Positions 21,846-28,576 of a DNA stretch of 28,576 bases are shown in pieces. A program made the translations under genes and the position numbers. The stretch's first letter is position 1. Each line of letters opens with the position of its first letter. The notes beneath the pieces were generated by a model that saw nothing but the letters and a program-made list of their open reading frames with translations, was not told where the DNA came from and made no database searches. The stretch comes from Mollicutes bacterium (GTDB lineage: Bacteria > Bacillota_I > Bacilli_A > Izemoplasmatales > Izemoplasmataceae), in NCBI GenBank assembly GCA_003551405.1, contig PUMO01000174.1, positions 1 through 28,576 of the forward strand, given 5' to 3'.

Positions 21846-23186
21846 TTACTGAGCCAGGGCATGTGTTTTGGCGTTTTCTTGCGTAAATATGGCGTCATCC
21901 AGCTCATTTTCACTGCGCGCAGTCAGTGAGGCGCTAACCAAGGTTCCTGTGATGTTGATGGCAGTACGTCCCATATCGATTAGGGCATCAACACCAATGA
22001 CAAGTCCAATGCCCTCAAGCGGCAGTCCAAGCGCCACAAGCACAACACTCGCTGCAATTGAAGCAATGCCGGGGACACCAGCAATACCGATTGATGCAAT
22101 CATGGTGGTTAAAATGATGATGAGATAATCGGTCGCAACCAGTTCAAGGCCGAATGCATTGGCGGTAATGATGGCAACGAAGGCCGGGAACATGCCACCG
22201 CATGCATTCATACCAACGTTTGCGCCCAGTGGGGATGCGAAACTGGCGATTCGCTGTGAGACCCCGTTACGCTCATGGAGACTGCGGATGGTCAGGGGCA
22301 TGGTACCCAGAGAGCTTTGAGAGGCAAAGCCAACAATTTGTGCAGGATAAACATTTTTAAGAAATGTCACAGGGTTCATCTTTCCTTTAAACCAAACAAG
22401 CGGTAATTGGACCAGCAATAAGAATAATGCCATGGTCAAATAAAAAACAATGATGTATAACCCAAGCGCTTGTAGGGTTGAAAGGTTGTTGCGTCCGGTT
22501 GCGTTCGCAATGAGTCCAAACACACCATAAGGGGTGAAGCGAAGCACCATTTTAGTGATTCTGATCATGATAGTGTGAAGGCTTTCTATGAATGACGCAA
22601 ACACTTCCACTTTATCGTTATTGCGTTTGCGTTCACCATTGATGCCTAAAGCGATGAACAGTGCAAAGATAATGACTGGAATCATTTGATTCTCAGCCAT
22701 ATGAGCAATGATGTTGCGTGGGAAGAAATCAACAATGACGTTTTCAAACGGAACGATTTCTCGTGGTGAGTAATCAATTCCTGTTACATCAAAACCGGCC
22801 CCCAAATTAAATAGTGTGCCCATAGCGAGCGCAAACACGGCACCCATGGCCGTTGTGATCATCAACCAAAACACCACTTTGATGCTGATGCGTTTCATCT
22901 TTTCAGTTTTACCAAGCGTAATGAAACTTTGGATGATCGATGTGAATACAAGTGGTACGACAATCATCATAATCAGTGAGACATAAATGCTTCCAAGGGA
23001 TGCAAGCACTGTCGCACGCTCTTTAAAGATGCTTCCGATTAAGACACCAAGTACAAGTCCCACAAGGACCCGAATGGAAAAATGCACTTTATATTTTGCA
23101 AGAAGCCATAGACATGCGATGACCCCCGCAGTTAGTAAGTATAGTAAGCCCATTTGCCATGAATCAATTGCCAAGTTGTCAAACAT
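21846..23186 (-). CDS. Sodium/proton:dicarboxylate-type symporter (DAACS), TcyP-like
   Basis: A 446-residue transporter with the glutamate-transporter fold. Re-entrant loop HP1 reads ASQSSLGTMPLTIRSL, TM7 carries the metal-binding stretch GANVGMNACGG (an NMDGT-like position), HP2 is IAGVPGIASIAASVVLVALG, and TM8 ends in DALIDMGRTAINITGT. The extra N-terminal helix and the ASQSSLGT loop resemble TcyP-type L-cystine symporters of Bacillota more than glutamate carriers, so cystine uptake is the best guess; dicarboxylates or other amino acids are possible. GGAGTGATAAC precedes the ATG. Single gene with a palindromic site in its promoter region. Confidence 0.85.
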   Translation of the reverse strand: MFDNLAIDSWQMGLLYLLTAGVIACLWLLAKYKVHFSIRVLVGLVLGVLIGSIFKERATVLASLGSIYVSLIMMIVVPLVFTSIIQSFITLGKTEKMKRISIKVVFWLMITTAMGAVFALAMGTLFNLGAGFDVTGIDYSPREIVPFENVIVDFFPRNIIAHMAENQMIPVIIFALFIALGINGERKRNNDKVEVFASFIESLHTIMIRITKMVLRFTPYGVFGLIANATGRNNLSTLQALGLYIIVFYLTMALFLLLVQLPLVWFKGKMNPVTFLKNVYPAQIVGFASQSSLGTMPLTIRSLHERNGVSQRIASFASPLGANVGMNACGGMFPAFVAIITANAFGLELVATDYLIIILTTMIASIGIAGVPGIASIAASVVLVALGLPLEGIGLVIGVDALIDMGRTAINITGTLVSASLTARSENELDDAIFTQENAKTHALAQ

Positions 23187-23202
23187 GTTATCACTCCTTC
23201 AA

Positions 23203-23229
23203 ATTGTATTTTGTTAAACAAACTTAACA
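23203..23229 (-). promoter_or_regulatory. Promoter element and operator-like palindrome for the symporter gene
   Basis: TACAAT on the minus strand (23208-23203) can be the -10. TGTTAA-N6-TTAACA (23212-23229), a perfect inverted repeat, covers the spacer and part of the -35 position. Repression by an unknown factor is likely. Confidence 0.5.
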
Positions 23230-23370
23230 GACACAAACATACAAGAAGTGTTGTGTAGTGTCTTACATTTCATGAATTTTTCTAAATAGTCTCATATTGT
23301 ATGTGTTAATTAGAAAGTCTGTTGCATGAAGAAACACAAAAAAATAATAGGTAAACCCCTGAAACAAGGC

Positions 23371-23376
23371 TATAAT
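23371..23376 (+). promoter_or_regulatory. Putative -10 for the membrane protein gene at 23412
   Basis: A consensus TATAAT lies 36 bases before the ATG. The sequence at the -35 position (TAGGTA) is poor. Confidence 0.4.
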
Positions 23377-23411
23377 AAAGATGGTTTTTCTTTAAAGAGA
23401 GGGTGTAAACC

Positions 23412-24122
23412 ATGCGTATAATTAAGGTGTTTTTAAAGCATTCAATTATTATGGGTGTTATCATTGCTTTTTTTATGGTGGGGCTTTATATTGCCAGTCA
23501 TTTCACACCCCTGCATCCTGATGCTTACGTTGATGGGGCTTTAAGTGTTGTGCTTGTATATGCGGGTGTGATTGGTGTCTTGTTTTTTATGTTTGTTGTT
23601 AAGCGTTATATCGTTTTGCCCATGGATGACCCACGCCACGAGGGATTTCGCAAGATGCTCAGTTTAGCCATGATGCGCATGCAAAGCTTGACATGGTTTG
23701 AAATGGTTGCACTGATTTTCCTTTTCTTGACGTTTGTGAACAGTGTGATGATGATTGTTGGAATGGACACACCTAAAGTTGGTACTTTTGCGTATGTGCA
23801 CCTGCTGATTCGAATGTTTTTGATCAGTGGGGTTGTAACGCTTGTCATGTGGGAAAGCGTTTGGCTATATATAAGACGGTTTATTGGTTATAAAGACCAT
23901 GGTTGTCATACTCTTATAAATGAAGGGCGCGCCAATGTTTTCATTGATGTTGCCAAACGCTTCACCTTACTGACAGTGGGTGGGTCGTTAATGATTATCG
24001 GCTTTTCTCGCTGGTTTAGTATTCAAGGCGGACGTCCCCTTTATAGTGCGCTTGTTTTACTTGCGCTTGCCTTGGTAATTGGTGAGGTTATTATAAAGCA
24101 AATGAAAACGCCTCAGACGTAA
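23412..24122 (+). CDS. Unrecognised multi-pass membrane protein
   Basis: A 236-residue protein with about six hydrophobic segments and short loops. A positively charged cytoplasmic stretch (DDPRHEGFRKML) follows the second helix, and an acidic/His-containing loop (GYKDHGCHTLINEGRANV) lies near residue 165. No signature of a known transporter or enzyme is visible to me. GAGAGGGTG precedes the ATG. The following gene also encodes a membrane protein but has its own promoter, so they may be separate units. The frame is clean and codon use looks like that of its neighbours. Confidence 0.8.
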   Translation: MRIIKVFLKHSIIMGVIIAFFMVGLYIASHFTPLHPDAYVDGALSVVLVYAGVIGVLFFMFVVKRYIVLPMDDPRHEGFRKMLSLAMMRMQSLTWFEMVALIFLFLTFVNSVMMIVGMDTPKVGTFAYVHLLIRMFLISGVVTLVMWESVWLYIRRFIGYKDHGCHTLINEGRANVFIDVAKRFTLLTVGGSLMIIGFSRWFSIQGGRPLYSALVLLALALVIGEVIIKQMKTPQT

Positions 24123-24154
24123 ATGGCTTATTTACTCGCTGTTTTGTATTTGGG

Positions 24155-24193
24155 TTTACGTAAAGATGCCAATGGGGTATAGTGTAATTACAC
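24155..24193 (+). promoter_or_regulatory. Promoter with a perfect palindrome at the start site
   Basis: TTTACG (24155-24160), 17 bases, TATAGT (24178-24183), followed at once by the 12-base palindrome GTGTAATTACAC (24182-24193), which covers the likely transcription start. ATG is at 24221 with AAGGAG ahead. Confidence 0.6.
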
Positions 24194-24220
24194 GCCAAGT
24201 TATGATTAAAGGAGTATTTG

Positions 24221-24601
24221 ATGAGCAATCCATACGATTTTGAAGGATACATTGGCCAAAAGAAACAAGACGATATGTCACAACAAGCCATGGAACAGAT
24301 GGGGACACTTGGTTTTAGGGTTTTGAAAAACTTTTACCTTGTTCCTTTTTTACTGACCCTGCCGTTGACGGTTGTGGGGGCGGTGCTGTTTATGGTCACC
24401 TATCTGTTTGAGAAAATGCGACAGCCCTTCGTATTGAAACGTCGTACACTCCGCAGTAAGAAAACATCGTTCAATATTTTTTTAATACTGCTCAACGTTG
24501 TTATATGGCCGATTTCCTTTGTATATTTTTTCTTTGCGTTACTCGGTCTTTTATTTATCATGCCTTATTCCCTTTTACTTCGGAAGAAAATGCAACGGTA
24601 A
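24221..24601 (+). CDS. Unrecognised small membrane protein
   Basis: A 126-residue protein. A soluble N-terminus (about 1-30, SNPYDFEGYIGQKKQDDMSQ onward) is rich in Gln, Asp and Met. Two hydrophobic segments follow, at about 40-65 and 88-118, separated by a strongly basic loop (KRRTLRSKKTS), so both ends should face the same side. I do not recognise a family. It has its own promoter with an operator-like palindrome and a strong terminator, so it is a regulated single gene. ATG 24221 fits AAGGAG better than the TTG one codon earlier. Confidence 0.75.
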   Translation: MSNPYDFEGYIGQKKQDDMSQQAMEQMGTLGFRVLKNFYLVPFLLTLPLTVVGAVLFMVTYLFEKMRQPFVLKRRTLRSKKTSFNIFLILLNVVIWPISFVYFFFALLGLLFIMPYSLLLRKKMQR

Positions 24602-24608
24602 GTTACTA

Positions 24609-24658
24609 AAAAAACCTATAAAGCCACTCGCAAATCAGTTTGGCTTTGTAGGTTTTTT
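24609..24658. terminator. Strong terminator hairpin
   Basis: Eighteen-bp stem (24609-24626 with 24641-24658, one G-T pair) with a 14-base loop, ending in T6. Confidence 0.95.
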
Positions 24659-24676
24659 ATTTAATCGCTTAAAGTA

Positions 24677-24705
24677 TTGTACCGCATTTTTTTCTTCGAT
24701 ATAAT
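24677..24705 (+). promoter_or_regulatory. Promoter of the carotenoid desaturase-like gene
   Basis: TTGTAC (24677-24682), 17 bases, then TATAAT (24700-24705), 41 bases before the ATG at 24746. Confidence 0.65.
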
Positions 24706-24745
24706 AAAATTAAATATATTTATTATTAGAACAAGGGGATGAAGG

Positions 24746-26250
24746 ATGAAAAAAGTAAGTGTAATTGGGGCTGGTGTTGCGGGGCTTGCCAGCGCATGCC
24801 GCTTGCAGGCCAGTGGCTATGAAGTGACTGTGTATGAAAAAATGCCATTCCAGGTGGCAAAATGCATCAAATTAAAAAAGATGGGTATACGTATGATGTA
24901 GGGCCTACGCTGGTGATGATGCCTGAAGTGTATGAAGATGTATTCAAATTCGCGAACAAGAACCCAGAGGATTATATCACCATGCACCGTCTTGAACCGA
25001 TGTATAGCGTGTATTTTGACCGTGAAACGCTTGCACACTATGACGTGAGCAGCGACTTGGTTAAACTGAATGCAATGCTTGAAGCAAGGCGTCCCCAGGC
25101 CGCGCAAGGGTTTTATCAATACCTCAGTGAGATATATAAACGCTATCAAGTTGCCCTCAACCATTTCATACGCCGGCCGTTTAGAAGTTACCGTGATATT
25201 TATAACCCGTTCATGTTGAAACAAGCGTATAAACTTAAGACGTTTGGCAGTGCTGAGAAGATGATGAATAAGTATATTAAGGACCGCGACATTGCACAGA
25301 TGTTTTCGTTTCAGACGCTTTATATTGGTGTATCTCCTCAAAAAGGGCCTTCTCTTTATAACATTATTCCGATGATTGAACTGCTTTATGGGGTGTGGAC
25401 CATCAAAGGGGGCATGCATGCTATGGCCCGCGGGATGGAACAATTACTAAAAGACCTTGGTGGGTCGGTCAAATACAATCAGACGGTTGAAGAAATACTT
25501 ATAGACAATAAACAAACCCAGGGAATCAAGGTGAATGGTCAAACCATTAAGAGTGACTATGTTGTGTCTAATGCAGACTTTCCTTATACCATGAAACATT
25601 TGATTCATGACGTTAAGGCCAAAGGGAAATATACAGATAAAAACATTGATAACATGGATTATTCATGTTCATGCTTAATATTTTACTGGGGCATGGACAA
25701 GTCCTATGACCTGCCGATGCATACATTCATTGTTTCAAAAGATCTCGACACCAATCTCAAACAAATCTTTAATGGTGAGTTCATTGACGATGCGTCTATT
25801 TATTTGAGCATTCCCTCAAAAGGGGATTCAGATATGGCCCCCAAAGATAAAGACGGATTTTATGTGTTGATTCCAGTGAGTGAACTTTCTACTGTAAAAT
25901 ATGCCTATGATGATACGGTGATTGATGCTTATAAAGAAAATGCCCTTAAAAAAATTGAGCGCTTACCAGGGTGTGACAATGTTCGAAGTGAAATCGTCAG
26001 TGAAAGCATCTATACACCGTATGACTTCAAAGAAAAATTCAACGCCTATAATGGTGCAACGTTTGGGTTGCAGCCGACGCTCAGGCAGAGTAATCACTGG
26101 CGCCCTCAAGCCAAGTCAAAGACTGTTGAAGGGCTTTATTTTACCGGTTCATCAACCCATCCGGGTGCGGGTGTGCCGATTGTCCTTGAAAGCGGAAAAA
26201 TATGTGCAGAAGAACTGCGCCGTGACGAACCATCCGATGGCTTTACATAA
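24746..26250 (+). pseudogene. Phytoene/diapophytoene desaturase-like FAD enzyme (CrtI/CrtN family), one-base frameshift
   Basis: Restored, this is an about 500-residue flavoprotein that introduces double bonds into a colourless carotenoid precursor at the membrane. The N-terminal dinucleotide fold is in one frame from ATG 24746 (VSVIGAGVAGLASACRL, then VTVYEKMPF). The rest, from KMHQIKKDGYTYDVGPTLVM onward, is in the next frame and ends at 26250 after the C-terminal FAD motif SSTHPGAGVPIVLESGK. The usual NPFPGGK at the junction shows that one C is missing in TTCCAGG (about 24848-24852). Everything downstream is intact, so either the loss is recent or it is a sequencing indel. No phytoene synthase gene is in the window. 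Confidence 0.8.
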
Positions 26251-26401
26251 AAAAGAAACACGCCGTAACAGGGGATGGGGGCCGGCGTGTTCCTATGTTA
26301 TACGTGTAGGACATACGTTCTCAATAATAAAACAATTAAACCCTTTATTTTATTGGTAAAATCCTTAAATTTATAAAATCGACAAGACTTGCACATATAT
26401 C

Positions 26402-27260
26402 ATGAGGCGAACTATGGAAACAATGGTTCTTTATCCGCTGGATTTATCGTTTGTTAAGGACGACGCATTTGTGAGCCGGTTCATTCAGTATCATGTTGAA
26501 AATACCGGCGAATCCTTGAAAGATGTCCTGGATTCTATCAGGATTGCTTATACATCATATGCTTACGCACGAACAAACGGTTTTTTAAATTCTAAAAAAG
26601 TGCTTAGTGCTAGGGTTGATTATTTTAATTTATCGCTTGAAACTGATGAATTATGATACGTAATATTTTTTTCGAAAAACTGAATATTATTTTCATTCGC
26701 ATAAAGATGATGAAGCCATTGCGCTCATCAGTAAATATAATCACCTTGATTCTTACGTGAATGAACGATTAAAGACGATGGGCTCTTTTGATTTATATAC
26801 ATTGTATACAATTGATGAGAATTTATCACGTGCGCTTTCTGTGATGGAAAAGGGTTATGATCTGTGTTTTGAATATTACAATGTTGATCGTCTCAAAGCC
26901 ATCCGCCAAAATCGGACGGCCCTCCTTTTTAATCAAGGGGACTATGAAGAAGCCCTTGTGAATAGGAGAGGTGATTTGCTTTTTAATTGTCGCTGTGACA
27001 TTCAGGAAAAAAGACGTATTTTAAAATCATGCTTGTCATCATTGTGTTTTCATTGATTAAATTGAACTGATTTGAAGAGGGTGAAAAATTTTTTGAACAC
27101 GGGCTTAAAAATTACTACGGCCAAGCCTTGTTTTTTTAAGGCTTTCGCCCAATATAAGCGTTCGGATGAAACTGGCGTCAATCAGGTCCGTACGGTGCAA
27201 AAAAAGTTGAATGCAAACGGTCAAGAGTTTACTGATCATAATTGCGGAATATATGAATGA
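26402..27260 (+). pseudogene. Decayed HTH-TPR transcriptional regulator (Rgg/PlcR-like), several frameshifts
   Basis: Pieces of one protein lie in successive frames. The first (26402-26656) reads like a divergent helix-turn-helix (LKDVLDSIRIAYTSYAYART, then VDYFNLSLETD). The second (about 26669-27056) is TPR-like (NHLDSYVNERLKTMGSFDLY, then LLFNQGDYEEALVNRRGDLL). The third (about 27029-27139) has FEEGEKFFEHGLKNYYGQAL with an in-frame TGA before it, and a T7 run at 27131-27137 shifts it into the fourth, KAFAQYKRSDE to 27260. HTH plus TPR repeats is the plan of Rgg/PlcR-type regulators of Bacillota. At least three lesions make a true pseudogene likely. A further fragment near 27380-27435 (LKRRGNYIDVLDR) may be more of its tail. 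Confidence 0.6.
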
Positions 27261-27533
27261 ATTGAAATGCTTATGAACAAATAGAAAAGTGCAATGCAAA
27301 CCTTTGGATCAAAACTCAAACCTTACCGGTATGAATGGGTTAATCATTACAACCGATTTCCTTAATTATTGGAATAGGAGTATATTGTTTATCTTAAAGC
27401 GACGGGGCAATTATATTGATGTGCTTGATAGGTGAACGGTCACTTCCCTTAAACGATGTATTTTATGTAACATTCATGTGTGGTTTCGTTTATTGAAATA
27501 CGATAAATTATTAAAAGTTGGTGAAATGCAAAC
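27261..27533. other. Intergenic stretch before the surface lipoprotein
   Basis: No intact gene is seen. The left half may hold remains of the broken regulator. No strong promoter was found for the gene at 27534. Confidence 0.4.
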
Positions 27534-28576
27534 ATGGTAAAGATTATTATGCTTTTGATTGGTGTGTTATGGATTGGTAGTGGATGTGAGTCTTCGTATT
27601 CGGTTGAATTTGACACGGGCAACGGGGAACCCATGGAATCTCAAACTTTTTCTTCGGGTGAGACGCTTACCCTTGAAGCACCGCAAAAAGAAGACGCTTA
27701 CTTTTTAGGGTGGGAGCGTTCAGGTGATTCAACCCTTTATGGTGCAGCTGATACGGTTGAAGTCACAGAGGACATGGTGTTTAACGCTGTTTATGAACCC
27801 TATGAAGCGGTGTTTTCCTATACTGTCATTGAAAATGCCGATACGCGCGATACAGTGCGATTGGACAGTTATAAAGGGGAACAAACATCGATTGATCTTC
27901 CGTTGTCCATTGAAGGCTATCCGGTAAGCCGCCTTGCGTCTTACATGTTTGAAGACAGTGATGTTGAAAGTGTGCGTGTGCCAAAAACAGTGCGTCACCT
28001 TGCCAACTTTCCATTTTCCAAAGCGCAGTCTTTAAGGGAAGTATCCTTTTACGGTGAATTTGGCGGCGAGCAAAAACGTGTGCTTCCCAGTGACGAGGTT
28101 TATGCGTATTTAGAAGACACATCACAATGTGGAGACGTTGATATTGACGCGGACATCACTCAAAAATCCTTTCCAGATGATTGTCCTATTTTGGATGTTT
28201 TTAAGAAAACCGACACCGTCACTGGTCCTGATGGGAATCTTTATTACTCTTATGACGTTGTGGTCAATGTAAAGCACCATTATGAACGCGCTGATTACCG
28301 AATAGGTCTTGATGGTTTCAGCGCTTCAAACGTCGAAACCATGCATTTACATGAACGTTTCGGTTACATCGATCCCCAGGCATTTAAAGAGACGCCGAAT
28401 TTAGAAGATGTACATATTTCAAAAAACAATCCATATTATCAAAGTGTGGATGGCGTACTTTATGATGAAGAATCAAACAATTTGCACACTCTCCCCGGCA
28501 ACAAGGATATTGAAACCTTACATATGCCATCTCATATAGTTGGGCTCATGCCTGGGGCGCTTTCATATAACCCTAA
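27534..28576 (+). CDS. BspA-like leucine-rich-repeat surface lipoprotein (partial, runs off the window)
   Basis: At least 347 residues with no stop before the window ends. The N-terminus (MVKIIMLLIGVLWIGSGC) is a short lipoprotein-like signal with Cys18, though the lipobox GSGC is not standard. Residues about 22-92 form an InlB B-repeat-like module (VEFDTGNG, FLGWERSGDSTLYG, VFNAVYEPYE). From about 100 on come BspA/LRR_5-type repeats (LPLSIEGYPVSRLASYMFED, SVRVPKTVRHLANFPFSKAQ, NLEDVHISKNNPYYQSVDGV, HMPSHIVGLMPGAL). Such proteins sit on the cell surface and bind host or polymer ligands. The ribosome site is weak (GGTGAA). The function here is unknown; the C-terminus lies beyond the window. 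Confidence 0.8.
   Translation, partial: MVKIIMLLIGVLWIGSGCESSYSVEFDTGNGEPMESQTFSSGETLTLEAPQKEDAYFLGWERSGDSTLYGAADTVEVTEDMVFNAVYEPYEAVFSYTVIENADTRDTVRLDSYKGEQTSIDLPLSIEGYPVSRLASYMFEDSDVESVRVPKTVRHLANFPFSKAQSLREVSFYGEFGGEQKRVLPSDEVYAYLEDTSQCGDVDIDADITQKSFPDDCPILDVFKKTDTVTGPDGNLYYSYDVVVNVKHHYERADYRIGLDGFSASNVETMHLHERFGYIDPQAFKETPNLEDVHISKNNPYYQSVDGVLYDEESNNLHTLPGNKDIETLHMPSHIVGLMPGALSYNP

Noticed and set aside
24817..25443. A 208-codon minus-strand frame opposite the desaturase gene
   Set aside because: It is the antisense shadow of a well-recognised coding sequence and has no family features.
26257..26291. Terminator after the desaturase gene
   Set aside because: AACACGCCG/CGGCGTGTT pairs well but no T-run follows, so it does not qualify as a rho-independent terminator; it may still be a weak stop or an RNA fold.
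27072..27260. A 62-codon frame as its own small gene
   Set aside because: Its second half continues the TPR protein of the frame before it across a T7 run, so it is part of the broken regulator.
1..28576. TGA read as tryptophan (Mycoplasma-type code)
   Set aside because: Several intact genes end in TGA, tryptophans are encoded by TGG, and readings across TGA do not extend any known protein.
1..28576. CRISPR array, transposase or prophage genes
   Set aside because: No regularly spaced repeats, transposase motifs or phage structural genes were found on either strand.

Overview
The window looks like a chromosomal segment of an anaerobic, fermentative, low-to-moderate GC bacterium of the Bacillota/Mollicutes side of the tree. 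The signs are strong AGGAGG ribosome sites, short intergenic gaps closed by U-tailed hairpins, short lipoprotein signals, TcyP- and PlsY-like proteins, Rossmann L-lactate dehydrogenase, [FeFe] hydrogenases and cre-like sites. TGA is a stop here (for example at 635-637, 5419-5421 and 11482-11484), so the genetic code is the standard one. A free-living acholeplasma or izemoplasma-like organism would fit, but the sequence alone does not prove it.

Layout. 1-2475: a PfpI/DJ-1 protein, a DUF2161-type PD-(D/E)XK protein, a frameshifted small beta-barrel-like gene and a flavodoxin. 2473-4168: a lipoprotein and permease of a NitT/TauT-type ABC importer without its ATPase. 4242-13249 is the core: two complete three-gene [FeFe]-hydrogenase operons (hydC/nuoE-like, hydB/nuoF-like, hydA), each beside its own Crp/Fnr-family regulator. 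Set 1 has a stripped-down HydB with no extra iron-sulfur domains. Set 2 has the full electron-bifurcating HydABC architecture. 13298-15870: L-lactate dehydrogenase, an unrecognised 250-residue protein and a PD-(D/E)XK-like protein with a changed catalytic residue. 16006-17782: a cytochrome b5-like lipoprotein followed by a ferric-reductase-type membrane flavocytochrome. 17875-18945: an ADP-ribosylglycohydrolase-family protein lacking the usual metal-binding aspartates.

19143-23186 (minus strand): a frameshifted, degenerate PlsY-like gene, a roughly 400-base stretch without a clear gene, a DUF1295 membrane protein, a Cro/C1-type regulator overlapping a small membrane protein, and a TcyP-like symporter. 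23412-24601: two unrecognised membrane proteins. 24746-28576: a carotenoid (phytoene/diapophytoene) desaturase with a one-base frameshift, a multiply broken HTH-TPR regulator, and the start of a BspA-like leucine-rich surface lipoprotein that runs off the window.

How it fits together. The two hydrogenases would dispose of reducing power from fermentation as H2: one probably from NAD(P)H alone, the other from NADH plus reduced ferredoxin. Lactate dehydrogenase next door offers a competing sink for NADH, flavodoxin could replace ferredoxin, and the b5/ferric-reductase pair suggests a route for electrons to the cell surface. A cre-like sequence between the -35 and -10 of hydrogenase operon 1, and CRP/FNR-type palindromes in front of both regulators, suggest that carbon supply and redox state choose among these sinks. 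No hydEFG maturation genes are in the window, so they must lie elsewhere. Four genes carry frameshifts, at least two at or next to homopolymer runs. Either this is an eroding accessory region or the assembly contains indel errors.
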